A stretch of DNA of 64,000 nt from Fistulifera solaris (lineage: Eukaryota > Bacillariophyta > Bacillariophyceae > Naviculales > Stauroneidaceae), in contig AP026155.1 of NCBI GenBank assembly GCA_030295235.1, forward strand, positions 558,001-622,000, read 5' to 3'. The notes under the pieces were generated by a model that worked only from the letters and a program-made list of their open reading frames with translations, was not told the origin of the DNA and ran no database searches. This document shows positions 32,162 through 42,789 of the stretch, piece by piece. Position 1 is the stretch's first letter. Each line of letters starts with the position of its first letter. Made by a program: the position numbers and the translations under genes.

Positions 32162-33025
32162 ATGAGATCTTTAATAGTCGCAACCCTTCTTTCTGCCGTC
32201 TCTGTACTCGCACAACCCGGACGACCAGGACCCAACACGACCGCACCAGAACCTGTATTGGAAGAGAATGGCTTCAAGTGCTTTCTTACCACTCCCGAAC
32301 TGCGCGATGCTGTAGATGCTTACTTGGTCGATCCTTCAGAAGGCTCCGCGGTAGCCCAAGAGTACGGCTGGCCCATTGGTGAATGGTGTGTTCGTAACAT
32401 TGCTGACTTCTCCTACTTGTTCGACTCGAACCGTAACCCCGCTGTTGTGACTTTCAACGAGGACTTGACCGGATGGGTCACTACATGCGCGCGTGACATG
32501 AGCTACATGTTTGCCGGAGCTTCCGAATTCAACGGAGACGTAACGAAGTTTCAAACTGGTCGTGTCTTGACCATGGCAGGTATGTTTGAAGATGCTAAAT
32601 CCTTCAACGGAAATCTCGGCAGCTGGGACGTTTTCAACGTGCAAAACTTTCAGCGTATGTTTGGTGGCGCCGAGTCGTTCGAGGGAAACGGTTTGGAGGA
32701 CTGGGACACGCGATGTGCGGAGGATATTAGCTATATGTTCTACACTGCTTTCTCCTTCAACGCCGACCTTTCTGCTTGGGAAGTATCAAACATCAGGGAT
32801 TTCCATTTCGCTTTCGATGATGCTAAAGTCTTTTCTCAGAACTTGTGCCCATGGACGGAGTCAATTACGAACTTGGAACCCAAGGATGCTGTCGCCATGT
32901 TCACCGGTACATCGTGCCCGGAGGCTGTGGAGTTGGAACCCGTGTTGGACGAGGAAGCTATTGGCGAGCCTCTCACCGTCTTCTGCTTCAACTGTACGGA
33001 ATTCCAGCGCCGCAAGCGTCAATAA
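32162..33025 (+). CDS. Secreted DUF285 (BspA-like) repeat protein
   Basis: 287 residues from ATG 32162. Signal peptide MRSLIVATLLSAVSVLAQ, a Pro/Thr linker, then the same N-terminal domain as its upstream paralog (GFKCFLTTPELRDAVDAYL) and four to five BspA/DUF285 units (MSYMFAGASEFNGDVTKF; MAGMFEDAKSFNGNLGSWD; ISYMFYTAFSFNADLSAW). The C-terminus carries two Cys pairs (LCPW, CFNCTEFQ) and a basic tail RRKRQ. Such repeats form leucine-rich-repeat-like solenoids on surface proteins. Location outside the cell or in the wall is inferred; ligand unknown. Intact. Confidence 0.85.
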   Translation: MRSLIVATLLSAVSVLAQPGRPGPNTTAPEPVLEENGFKCFLTTPELRDAVDAYLVDPSEGSAVAQEYGWPIGEWCVRNIADFSYLFDSNRNPAVVTFNEDLTGWVTTCARDMSYMFAGASEFNGDVTKFQTGRVLTMAGMFEDAKSFNGNLGSWDVFNVQNFQRMFGGAESFEGNGLEDWDTRCAEDISYMFYTAFSFNADLSAWEVSNIRDFHFAFDDAKVFSQNLCPWTESITNLEPKDAVAMFTGTSCPEAVELEPVLDEEAIGEPLTVFCFNCTEFQRRKRQ

Positions 33026-33402
33026 GCGCGCACTATAGCGAGATAAGACAATCTTCGTTTGTGATAGTGTGATAAAATAATATACTCTACGCTCTAGGTG
33101 AATGAATGTTTGCATTAACTTGTGTTTTCCTTCTAGAATGAACGAGTCCATTATAACATTGACAAGTACAGTAGAAGGTAATCTTATTACCCAATACAGC
33201 TTTCACGGCGTCCATTCTATTGTCCATTTTTTTACTCCGTATTTCTGTTCTGCTTCCTTGAAGCTTCTGCGAAGTTGTTGCAACTTAAAAGAAGGATGCT
33301 GCCATGTGCTACGAGGTCATTAGTGTCCGGCATACACGTTCAGGTTGCCTATACTCATGCAAAGCATCACTGCTCGCGTATTGTTGAATACGTGTAATTC
33401 AA
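33026..33402. other. Intergenic region between convergent genes
   Basis: About 375 bp 3' of the DUF285 gene; one TACTCCGTA site at 33233-33241. No gene. Confidence 0.5.
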
Positions 33403-33518
33403 AGACCCGTACTACTATGATAAGATCCTTGTTAGTTATCAACCAAAGCTGTTGAAACTTAGACCCGTACTACTATGATCAGATCCTTGTTACTTATCAA
33501 CCAAAGCTTTTGAAACTA
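33403..33518. repeat. 58-bp tandem duplication abutting the KAE1 stop codon
   Basis: Two adjacent 58-bp units (33403-33460 and 33461-33518), each starting AGACCCGTACTACTATGAT, differing at four positions. The last three bases of unit 2 (33516-33518) are the TAG stop of the minus-strand KAE1 gene. Confidence 0.85.
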
Positions 33519-34642
33519 AGGCTCTCTCCACACCGTCAAAACTTGATCCGTCCTATATCGCTGTGTACACACACTGTCTTCCAAAGGCGTAGTGTTCCCC
33601 CCATATTGCAATTGCAGAATACCCGCTTGCGCAATCATGGCTCCATTGTCGATGCAATACCGATGATCCATTGCACAGAGGGTAGCCCCGCGTTCGTGAC
33701 ACATTTGTTGCATCATGTCTTGCAGTCGCCGATTGCAGCCCACTCCTCCCACAATAAGCACTTGCGATTGCTGTGTGAGTGCCATGGCTCGTTCGGTGAT
33801 CTCCACCAACATGGCAAAGATGGTTTCTTGCAACGAAAAGCACAAATCATCGGCGGTAAAGTCGGACGACGACGAAATTGCTTTCGCATACTGTTCGACT
33901 TGGGTCAGAATACCCGAAAAACTGACATCCATCCCCTTGACTGTATACGGCAGTTCCAAAAGTGCTTTCCCGCGCGTTTGGCGGCCTGTTCAATGTTGTA
34001 TCCCGGCGATGGATCGTTCGACAAGTGAAGTACACGGGCGAACCGATCCAAACAATTCCCCACGGCAATATCAATCGTCTCTCCAAAGATGCGATAACGC
34101 TGATTCGAATACGCAATCACCTGCGTATTGCCTCCACTGACGTACAATACGACTGGATTCGTCGCTTGACACGCGATGCGTCCCATTTCAATGTGTCCGA
34201 CGCAGTGATTGACACCCATCAACGGTATATCAAACAACAGCGACAACGTCCGCGCCGCGATGACACACGACTGCAAAGGAGCGCCCATTCCGGGTCCTTG
34301 GGTGAAACAAATGGCCGCAATTTGTTGCAAGGTAATCCCAGCTTCGTTCAAGGCCGCCCGGATCAACGGCACCACGTGTTGTTGATGATGATACGCCGTT
34401 TGTTTCGGCAAGAATCCGTGTCCGGTCGGAGCAACGTACGTTTTCCGAGGATTCGCTCGAATCAAGTACGTTTCTTCGGAGGGATCATACTGTAACACAC
34501 CAATGCCTATCTTATTGGCGGAACCTTCAATGCCCAAGACGTAAGTAATACCCAGGGCAGTCGAAGGAATGCGATGAAGGGGCGGATGGGGTAACGGCAA
34601 ATTTCCAAATGCTCGACAAGGAGCGTCAGTGGCTGTCACCAT
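33516..34642 (-). CDS. KAE1: tRNA N6-threonylcarbamoyladenosine synthase subunit KAE1/OSGEP
   Basis: Transfers the threonylcarbamoyl group to A37 of ANN-decoding tRNAs as part of cytosolic KEOPS. Landmarks: [17 protein letters not shown], [16 protein letters not shown], [11 protein letters not shown], the metal-binding HxxxH in [42 protein letters not shown] and [11 protein letters not shown]. Start chosen at ATG 34642 (MVTATDAPC); an in-frame ATG at 34804 would add a poly-Asn/Phe stretch I consider untranslated. The frame changes at the run CCC 33969-33971; one more base gives [18 protein letters not shown]1-type rather than the mitochondrial QRI7 type, because no targeting peptide follows ATG 34642. 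Confidence 0.92.
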
Positions 34643-35113
34643 CGTAAGCAACTTAGATACATACAATTGTAGGGAGTCTTGGCCAAGGACACGTTTTGTT
34701 TTTGTTAGTAAAAGACATGCAGAAGAAAGAAGAAAAAAAAAAAAGAAATTGTCGTCGTTATTATTATTATTATTTGGTGGTTTTGTGTTGCTGAGCGCGA
34801 TCATCTTCTGTCCTTGTCACGTCGATCCGGGATTCAAGAAAATATTTCGGTAGTCGCAGGAAGCTCTTAACGTTTGATTCATCTCTTCTCATCTCTCACA
34901 ATTCTGGATACAACAACGATTATCAACAAAAGCGCGGTTTCAAACATCCTTGTCGTCGAGGATCTATGTCCAGGCATTTGGACGGAAGTAGAAATGAAGC
35001 TCTCACTAAATCGTCGTCATATCACGAATCACTAGACTCATTTCCTTCTTTCAATCATTCTGGTATATACTACTATTAGATTTACAAAAATCATTCTAAT
35101 TATAATATATGAT
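34643..35113. other. Intergenic region
   Basis: About 470 bp, with poly(A) and (TTA)n tracts near 34735-34775. No gene. Confidence 0.5.
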
Positions 35114-36046
35114 TCATTCCAGGACGATAGGTCTATCTTTATCACCGTCTTCCGGTGTATTTGTTTTCCGTCGTTTACGGGGTTTCGTATTGCTCGTCGC
35201 ATTCTTCTCTTTCACAGAATTCTTACGTTTCGGAGCGGATGATGATTCTTCGGTAGATGACAACGTAGCGTCCGACGGTGGCGATTCGATCCGAGGATGT
35301 TCTGTCTGGGGTGTTTCCACAATCCGTTCCGTGGTGCCGTCGGGATGACGAATGATCCGTTCAGTTCTTGTTTCCCGTTGTCCATTCACAATACGCGTTG
35401 TAGTGGCGACCGATACCGACGACGTCCCGTCGCTTCTGGTGAACGAAGTCATAGTAGAAGTCCCCATACTCATGCCGTCGCCGTTCATCCTTGTCGTGGG
35501 TGACAGGAAATTAGTACCTAACGATGGTTGAGACATCATGCCTCCCAAGCCGCCCAGAAATGGGTCTCCATACAGTCCTCCCCATGAATGCATTCCCATA
35601 CCCATTCCTCCCATTGCATAATTATTCATTCCCATATTTAGTCCTCCCATGGGATTCATTCCAAACATAGTAGTACTCCTCATTCCTCCAAAGGATGGAA
35701 ACAACAGAGATCCTGGCGTCAATTGTGACGGAAAAAGTTCTTCAAACAATTGAAACGGATCATGAAAAGCAAACGGATGATGATTGTCGGACAAGGACGA
35801 TACGGTTTGTTGTTGTTGTTGTTGTTGTCGATGATCGTATCGTGCCCGTTCTTCCGGATCTGACAAGACTTCGTACGCATTGGAGATTTTGACAAAAAGA
35901 GGCGTTACACGTTCTTTGTCTTGGACAGTTGGTTGCTTGTCGGGATGATGTTGCAACGCCAAACGACGGTAGGCCGTACGAATTTCGGCCGCCGTGGCCG
36001 TGTGAGAGACGCCCAATATTTGATACGGATCGTCGCCTTCTTCCAT
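35114..36046 (-). CDS. DnaJ (type II, DNAJB-like) J-domain protein
   Basis: 310 residues, intact. N-terminal J-domain (residues 5-75) DPYQILGVSHTATAAEIRTAY, QHHPDKQ with the HPD motif, ending YDHRQQQQQQQ. A Gly/Met-rich middle (MGGMGMGMHSWGGLYG) and a segment SDGTSSVSVATTTRIVNGQRETRTERI follow, recalling DNAJB6/MLF-type C-termini. The last ~60 residues are Ser/Lys-rich with a basic run KPRKRRKTN that could be a nuclear signal. Co-chaperone of Hsp70; cytosol/nucleus likely. Head-to-head with a related J-like gene at 37012. Confidence 0.88.
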   Translation of the reverse strand: MEEGDDPYQILGVSHTATAAEIRTAYRRLALQHHPDKQPTVQDKERVTPLFVKISNAYEVLSDPEERARYDHRQQQQQQQTVSSLSDNHHPFAFHDPFQLFEELFPSQLTPGSLLFPSFGGMRSTTMFGMNPMGGLNMGMNNYAMGGMGMGMHSWGGLYGDPFLGGLGGMMSQPSLGTNFLSPTTRMNGDGMSMGTSTMTSFTRSDGTSSVSVATTTRIVNGQRETRTERIIRHPDGTTERIVETPQTEHPRIESPPSDATLSSTEESSSAPKRKNSVKEKNATSNTKPRKRRKTNTPEDGDKDRPIVLE

Positions 36047-37011
36047 AGTTGAGCGCTAGAAATCAATATTGCGAGGAAGGAAGCGCGATGTGTGTGTTTG
36101 TGTGTGTGTGTCTCTCTTTCTCTCTGTATTTGTCGTAGTTTTTTGTATTGCTGGCAAACACAAATAATAATGTAGACTGTCAATGAGTGGAAATCTCTTT
36201 TCGATTGATGGAAGGATTTGTTCTTCTGAAGGTGTGATACCAAATCAAAGATGTTATAATATTATCATTGGTTTAAAGATCTCTCTCTCTCTCTCTCTAC
36301 GTAGTATATTATTCCAACGACAACCGAAACCGAAACCGAAATCGATGGAATTCATCCGAAATAATAATAATGGAAATGCGATTTTGGGATTATTATTATT
36401 ATTTATTTGAGGGGAGTCAGTCGTCCGTCGTCCGTACAACGTACGCAATCGGGCGGCGGTGTTCGTCGTTGCTTTCCAATCTTCAATCAAAGGGGTAAAG
36501 ATCGCTAACCGGTTTTGGACATATAGAACGAAACAAGAATCTTAGATCGTATATAAATTATGAAAAGCGGTTCTTATTTTTTTCATCTTCTATACAAAGT
36601 AGACAGTCTTCTCGGGACTCCTCCCATACGAAGGACGCGTTTATTTGCCAGAACAACCAATAACAAACCAAACGCACAACCGCCCGCCAGTTTCAAGACG
36701 AAACGAATCCAACAACAACAAACAATAAGAACAAGGCCAACAACAACGACAGAAAGAAATTCCTAATTTATTCTTTCTTTTGCAAACATTTGCATTCTCA
36801 ACATTCTATTCCTGCTTTGATTATTATTATTATTCTTATTATTATTCGTCGAAGAGCGAGTAGCCAATAGATTGAGGAAGGAGAATCAACGGCTGCGATA
36901 CAAAATCACACTTGCCCGATAGAGACACACACACACACACACACACAAACAAACAAACAAATGCTGCGGCCGCGTTCACCGCGTTGTCGTGAATGGAACC
37001 AAAACTACCGT
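36047..37011. other. Bidirectional intergenic region of the J-protein pair
   Basis: About 960 bp, rich in simple repeats: (CT)n near 36280, (ATT)n tracts near 36390 and 36830, (AC)n at 36924-36947. Open frames here are low complexity. It would hold the promoters of both J-domain genes. Confidence 0.6.
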
Positions 37012-37294
37012 ATGGATCCGTATCAAATTTTACAAATACGACAAGATGCGACTCTAAATGAAATCCGACACGCGTATCAACGATTGGCGTTGTTGCATCA
37101 TCCGGTGCGTCGACGAAAACAACAACCACCACAATCACAACAACAATATCAACAACATCAAAATCAAATGCATTGTTTTGAAATCCTTGCGGCTTGTTAC
37201 GAAACCTTGATGGATGTCGAAGCCCGTCGACGTTGTGATGTACTATTACAGGAACAAGAAACCGCAACACTGCATCGAACGTTGAGTGAGAGTA

Positions 37295-37327
<33 letters not shown>

Positions 37328-37874
37328 CAAAGGAAAACGAGGTCAAGGTAGTAGGAAGAATGCGTCACGATGATGACAACCAGCATCCGTCGGATCGGTT
37401 GGGCTTGGTGGTACTGCATACAATGCCTTCTTTGGCGGAAATTTCTTTGTGTAATTCGACAGATGAATCGCTCTTAACGCAAGAGGACGTGTGGAGACAC
37501 GTTACGACGGATGCGCAACAGGTCGATGGACAAGAACAAGTGGAAATAGTGTATTCCTTTGAAGAAAGCAAGGATCAAGGCGATCCATGTCCAACGACAA
37601 CCTTACGCCCTTTGCGCATTCTCAATAGTCAACAATCCTCGTGGGACGAAGATGATTCGACGAACGAAACACTGGAAGATATACAGTCGATCGACACTTC
37701 TTCTCCATCGACTGACGAGGACGACACGTCCGAAACACATTATACGAGCGCAGAAATTGATCGCATGTTTGGGGGACCACTGCAACTGCTGTTTCGAGCG
37801 CGACGTTGGAAAGTGTTTCGAGATCCGTTCGAAGTATTTGCCGAAGTCTTTGAAAATCCCTTGTACGGTCATAC

Positions 37875-37907
<33 letters not shown>

Positions 37908-38262
37908 GACCTTCTTCTGCACAGCACCCGGTTCTACTACCACCCAAGGCTTTCGCAATGCGTGGCAAATACCAACGAAACTGGAAAAATTGCCCTCGGA
38001 ACATGTGAATCGACGAACGACGATTCATCGGACGCGTCGCGTTGTTGAGGGACACGAAATTGTGCGAACGGCCGTAGTACGGATTGATCCGCGGACGAAA
38101 CAACGACATGTGACCATTTCGGTCACGCGAGATGATGGATCCTTCCTGGAGGAGGAAGAGGATTCCCCCCGGAACGATTGGTTTTACTTTCTTGATTCGT
38201 TGTGTGTCGGATCATCTGGTAATGGGAATTGCTTTTGTTTCGATTTTTCCGTTTGCACTTGA
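37012..38262 (+). CDS. J-like protein lacking HPD, divergent partner of the DnaJ gene
   Basis: About 416 residues from ATG 37012 (MDPYQILQIRQDATLNEIRH); an in-frame ATG at 36961 would add 17 residues. The start aligns with the J-domain of the neighbour (DPYQILGVSHTATAAEIRT), but HHPDK has become HHPVRRRK, so the residues that stimulate Hsp70 are missing. Later parts: a poly-Arg run (encoded by (CGT)n), an acidic middle, FRDPFEVFAEVFENPLYG matching the neighbour's HDPFQLFEELFP, a run of ten His, and a TTIHRTRRVVEGHEIVRTAVV segment resembling the neighbour's TTRIVNGQRETRTE. A diverged inverted duplicate; function unknown. Confidence 0.75.
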
Positions 38263-38727
38263 GTGAGAGAGAGGGAGACAGACAGACAGACAGAGCTCAA
38301 TAAACCATAACAACTAGCTAGGAGATTACATCACACAATCTAGGGGAACTCTCAACTCTACTATCTTGATGATACAATAAAACCTATCTTGATGATACAA
38401 TTAAACGACGTGGAAGCATATTGTAACCTTGTTGCCATTTGATATTCTGTTTCGCTTTCAAGAATAATCTAGGTTTTTGTTTGAGGGTCGGTTGCCGGGT
38501 AGAACTGTTTGAAAAATAATGCAGGGAATGCTCTGTCACCTTGGCTGGTAGGCGGTTGCCGGGCGCGCTACTTGTTTTCATACATTATAAATAACGGCTG
38601 TTATTCGAATTGGGTCGTTGAATGATGGATAGTATCAGACCCTTTATCGGTTGGAAGGACAACAGGCACGCCGGAACGCCCAGGATGGGGAAAAAGTGTG
38701 GGAGCCACTCATCGATCGGAGGAAACA
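38263..38727. other. Intergenic region
   Basis: About 465 bp, with a short (GACA)n run near 38277 and a direct repeat CTATCTTGATGATACAAT at 38361 and 38384. No gene. Confidence 0.6.
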
Positions 38728-40680
38728 ATGAGACAAGAGCAACAACAGAGCATAAACATTTACAGATTGACGATCGTCGCATATCCCATTATGCTCTCTA
38801 TAATTGTACAAAACCCTGAAGGAACATTCGTAGCCGTTCTCTTCGTCATCACGGCCTGGCCTTACTTCACAAAAAGCTGGAACGACTGGCGCAAAGAGCA
38901 GTTTTTACGAAATCATCCTTCGGTCATTCTCGTTTCCAAGCCTTTATCAAAAGATGTTTGGCCGACACGGTTGGTGAAGTGTGTTTATAGGAATGCACAA
39001 AACTGGGTTTTGTCGTGTTGTCGAGTGGTTCTTTCTATCCTAGCAACAATTCTGCGAATGCTGACAATCTGGTTCACTTCAAAACCAGCTCCAGAAACAA
39101 CGAAACCTGTAGCGTCCCCTCCAGCAGAGCCGGAACCCCTGACGGCTTCGCCCCAACCTGTAGCCACGCGAGTCAATGCGCCGACATCGGTATTGAAGCG
39201 ACGTGGAGAACGTCGAAGATCGATGGAGCCCCGGGTCACCTTTACGGAAGCGGCCAATGGAAAAGTCGCGACATCTTACTACTACTACAATCCCAGCCAG
39301 CAATCGAATCAAAAAGCGGCAATGAATGATATGCATACACCCGCTGCAGCGCAACGTACTTCACGTCATTCCACGCCGTATCCTTTGGCGAAACAGCCAC
39401 CACCGAAAACCCAAAATGACGAAACGCCGAATGCCTTTCGGACTCTCGACAAAGAGAATTTGCCGAAACTGTATTCCTACAAGAATCATTCTCCAGGTCA
39501 AAGACAGATGCGTGCCGCTATGGCACCAGTGACGAGTGCCCTACGAAAACGACGAATTGAATTGGAAAATTTAGCGATTCATGCTTCGGACAAGAAACGT
39601 CGCATACCCATGGGGACACACTCCGCCGCTGTGGTGAATCCCCACAAGCGACGCGAAAGGCAACTTTTGGTATGGGAACATTTGAACAAGAAGTCCAAGA
39701 AAGAGGAGTTGCTATTGAAAGACGACGCACTTACTGCTTTACCGAGTAGCGACACAGCAACACAAGTACTTCCGTTGGAGAATGCAGCGAGTGCTTCCTT
39801 CGCCCCTCCTGTCAATTACTCATTGACTCCGTCTCAAAATAATGCTCTGCCGAATGGATCTACCGAAGAACCGACAGCCAATGCCAACTTTCAGTTTAGA
39901 GCCTCGGCGACTTCGGATTCATCCAAGCCTTCGTCAAGCTTTCATTCTGGATCGACAGCAAGTGCGCCTACTTCCACTATTGCACCTTCTTCTTTCCCAC
40001 CTCAAAGTACTTTTCTACCGAAGGAAAATACTCAATCGACGCCTAGTTTGGGCTTTCAGATTGGTGCTTTGACTACCTACGAAGCTACCGCTTTGTCAAC
40101 CGCTCCGCTCGGATCGACAGCATCGCATAGCGAGAAGACCAGCACCAATGGATTTCAGTTCGGATCGAATGGGTCCTCCGTGAACCGAAAAGAAGAAGCG
40201 ATGTCCGCCAATTCGAGTTTTCAGTTCGGCTCTTCGAAACCGGGGGCAGAAGCTGCCACCAATGCTGTGAAGGCTCCTACCTTCGCCTTTGGGGCAACAA
40301 CGAGCGCGCCCAGTGCTACAGAGACACCCAACAATTCGAGCTCGTCATTTGGAAACTCTCTACAATCCTCTACGAGCACAGCAACCTTTCAACCGGCCTT
40401 CCAATTCGGATCCTCCGCAGAGAATACACCCGCTCCTGGTCCAGTCTTGAATGGAGCTGTACCCGCAAACGTCGATCCGCGAAAAGATCAATCGAATGCT
40501 GCCTTTCAGTTTGGCGGACGCGATGCAACTGCTTCCTTCGGCATGCCCAGCAACAATGGCGCTCCTGATGCCACTTCGGCACCTGCCTTTGGTGCTCCGG
40601 TGTTTGGAATGGGATCTCCTGTCACCAGCAACAATGCCCGTACTCGTCGTTTGGCCCGTCGGGGCCGTCGGGTTGCTTAG
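38728..40680 (+). CDS. Membrane-anchored FG-repeat nucleoporin (POM121-like layout)
   Basis: About 650 residues, intact. From ATG 38728 the N-terminal ~115 residues contain two hydrophobic segments (IVAYPIMLSIIV ... GTFVAVLFVITAWPYF; WVLSCCRVVLSILATILRML). Residues 150-350 are polar and basic, with RRKR-like stretches (HKRRERQLLVWEHLNKKSKK). The C-terminal half carries FG repeats: FQFRAS, FQIGA, FQFGSNG, FQFGSSK, FAFGATT, FQFGSSAEN, FQFGGRD, FGAPVFGMG, and ends in an Arg-rich tail (RTRRLARRGRRVA) as in Nup1/Nup136 proteins. Role: FG mesh of the nuclear pore, here tied to the membrane. The GTG at 38698 is not used as start. Confidence 0.82.
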   Translation: MRQEQQQSINIYRLTIVAYPIMLSIIVQNPEGTFVAVLFVITAWPYFTKSWNDWRKEQFLRNHPSVILVSKPLSKDVWPTRLVKCVYRNAQNWVLSCCRVVLSILATILRMLTIWFTSKPAPETTKPVASPPAEPEPLTASPQPVATRVNAPTSVLKRRGERRRSMEPRVTFTEAANGKVATSYYYYNPSQQSNQKAAMNDMHTPAAAQRTSRHSTPYPLAKQPPPKTQNDETPNAFRTLDKENLPKLYSYKNHSPGQRQMRAAMAPVTSALRKRRIELENLAIHASDKKRRIPMGTHSAAVVNPHKRRERQLLVWEHLNKKSKKEELLLKDDALTALPSSDTATQVLPLENAASASFAPPVNYSLTPSQNNALPNGSTEEPTANANFQFRASATSDSSKPSSSFHSGSTASAPTSTIAPSSFPPQSTFLPKENTQSTPSLGFQIGALTTYEATALSTAPLGSTASHSEKTSTNGFQFGSNGSSVNRKEEAMSANSSFQFGSSKPGAEAATNAVKAPTFAFGATTSAPSATETPNNSSSSFGNSLQSSTSTATFQPAFQFGSSAENTPAPGPVLNGAVPANVDPRKDQSNAAFQFGGRDATASFGMPSNNGAPDATSAPAFGAPVFGMGSPVTSNNARTRRLARRGRRVA

Positions 40681-40800
40681 CTATAGTTCACATAACGACA
40701 ATATCAGAAAGAGTATTTTGAAAATGCCTTGGTACATAGAGTAATATAGGGATTGAGAATGAATCGCTAGCAAGCCATGTTTGAGAAGAAAAATTTACAT

Positions 40801-42276
40801 TTACATTGAAATCAGAACGGGGGACAATTCCACGCTATGCTTGTCATCGTGTACCGCAGAGTCTGGGATCAAGTCATCAACGATACGTTTATCATCAATA
40901 ATGACAGCAAGAGCATCTTCAGTCGTTTTTGGTAACGAAAATTTTTCGCTGGCTGATGATCCGAAAGTAGCCACGACATTTTCCTTCTTGTCGTTCGGAT
41001 GATCCTCATTGACTTCATCCAAGGTCAACTTCTGCAATTCGCGCAGCAGTTCGTCTTCCTCGTCGGTTTCGATGGTCACGGTTGACTGCAACATTAAAGC
41101 TGCATTAATTTCGTCCTGATCTTGTATGACTTCTTTCCAATCATCCATAACATCATGAACGTCCGCCAGTTCTTTATGAATATCACGCAACACGGTCCGA
41201 GCCGATCCCATGACCTGCACGATCGATCGATTGTGGACCGCTTGTCGTAACGTCATTTGAATGGTAGTAATTTGCAACAACTGATGTTGTTTGTGCGCCA
41301 TTTGGGATTCACAGAGTTTGTACAGTTTCATGGACGGCAACGGATTCACCTGTCGTCGTTTTGCTACCAAGGCCGCTGCCCGATACTTTTTCGCCTGTTC
41401 TTCCAGCGCGGCGTATTCCTGTTCCAGACGCTGAACCGTTTGTTGCAAATCATATTCCACCACTCGTGTCGACACGTCCTGTGACCTTGTGACGAGGACA
41501 CATTCGTTCGATGGTGTCGTATGCACCGATACGGGCACTCCAGTACGTTCCAATACGTGACACAACACTTTGACTTCGTCAAGAGGCAAATGGCGGAGCA
41601 AAGTGTGTTCATCGGTCGCATCCGGTTGCTTCTTCCAGATGGATGACAAGGGAACAATGTCGTGCGATTGGGATTTCAATATGGATATAAGATGTTCCAG
41701 TAACGATCGAGCTAGTGCCGGGTGAATCCATTGCTCGTGTGGGTCGCTGTTGACGGTCGTCTCCGGTGGTTCTTCTTCCTCTTCTTCCTCTTCTTTGTCT
41801 TCACTTTCCTCATGGCGATGACGCCCAAACGTCCACAATCCCTGAATGACACTCCACCAAGACAATGATGAGGAGGCAGCAGACTCCTCGATGAGCTGTC
41901 GATCTTGAAAGGGTCGTAACAAGGTGACAAGTTGTTCGATGATGGTGTCATCCTTCCATTCGATCAACAAATCCTCCGGATCCGGAATTTCCTGTCCGAC
42001 CGGAAATTGGGATTCAATTTGCCATCTCGTGGCTTTCAATGAGTTATGTTTGAGACAAGCCAGCCGATGGGCCTGTTCCCATGTCATTGTTGATGATAAG
42101 TTGCTTGTTTGAGTCGACGTGGATATTAGAGGGTTGTTTGATTGTAATACAGGAAGAAATGAAATCTGCACGAAAGCATCATCATCGTCAACTTGCGCGT
42201 TCGTGTCTCCTTCGTCGCTACAGGAAGAAGCGTCATCATCTTTTTTGTCGCGACGTTGCACCCACAGAAATGACAT
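40801..42276 (-). CDS. CHMP7-like ESCRT-III protein
   Basis: 491 residues, intact. The N-terminal ~230 residues (WEQAHRLACLKHNSLKATRW, RSLLEHLISILKSQ, LRHLPLDEVKVLCHVLERTG) fit the winged-helix-like N-terminal part of CHMP7, interrupted by a Glu tract (EEEEEEEE). The C-terminal half is a Snf7 domain: LEQEYAALEEQAKKYRAAAL, QMAHKQHQLLQITTIQMTLR, HKELADVHDVMDDWKEVIQD, then an acidic tail with LLRELQKLTLDE, resembling a MIT-interacting helix. CHMP7 recruits ESCRT-III to the inner nuclear membrane and endosomes. Alternative: another Snf7-family protein. Confidence 0.78.
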   Translation of the reverse strand: MSFLWVQRRDKKDDDASSCSDEGDTNAQVDDDDAFVQISFLPVLQSNNPLISTSTQTSNLSSTMTWEQAHRLACLKHNSLKATRWQIESQFPVGQEIPDPEDLLIEWKDDTIIEQLVTLLRPFQDRQLIEESAASSSLSWWSVIQGLWTFGRHRHEESEDKEEEEEEEEPPETTVNSDPHEQWIHPALARSLLEHLISILKSQSHDIVPLSSIWKKQPDATDEHTLLRHLPLDEVKVLCHVLERTGVPVSVHTTPSNECVLVTRSQDVSTRVVEYDLQQTVQRLEQEYAALEEQAKKYRAAALVAKRRQVNPLPSMKLYKLCESQMAHKQHQLLQITTIQMTLRQAVHNRSIVQVMGSARTVLRDIHKELADVHDVMDDWKEVIQDQDEINAALMLQSTVTIETDEEDELLRELQKLTLDEVNEDHPNDKKENVVATFGSSASEKFSLPKTTEDALAVIIDDKRIVDDLIPDSAVHDDKHSVELSPVLISM

Positions 42277-42789
42277 GAATGGCTCTATTATTAGTAATCC
42301 AAGAAGAAAGCACGAGTCGCTTTTGGTTGTCTTTTTCGTTGGATGTTCCTTTGATTGTTATAATATTATGTCTCTGCATTATTTCGCATTATAAAAATGC
42401 GATCGAACAGTCGCGGGACTGCATTGGAGTTGAGTCGTAGAAACCCTCGACACTCATCATTCATCATGATGTATGTATAGTATAGGCCTCGCTGGGATGA
42501 TGTCCTCGAATCATTCTTGACGCGCTCTGGGTTTGATGTTTGGACATTAGTTGTAGCTGTGCAAACTTATTCTAGAAAGGTTACGAACAAACGTTTTAAG
42601 GGTATTGTTCGGTAAAGTCAGCAGCAACCAAGCCATCTCTTGACAATAGCAGATAAGGGCGTTTGCGACTGTCACGAACGAAAGAATACGACAATCACAC
42701 TAGAAGTTCATCAATCAGTTCTTTATTATCGTTTACTAGTTATCGTTTATAGACAAATAAAGCACATGTGTCACACTCCCGCCTTCAAA
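42277..42789. other. Intergenic region
   Basis: About 510 bp between the CHMP7-like start and the 3' end of a V-ATPase gene; no gene seen. Confidence 0.5.

Noticed and set aside
37873-37907. (CAT)n run as a regulatory repeat
   Set aside because: It lies inside a long open frame and encodes the His tract of the J-like protein.
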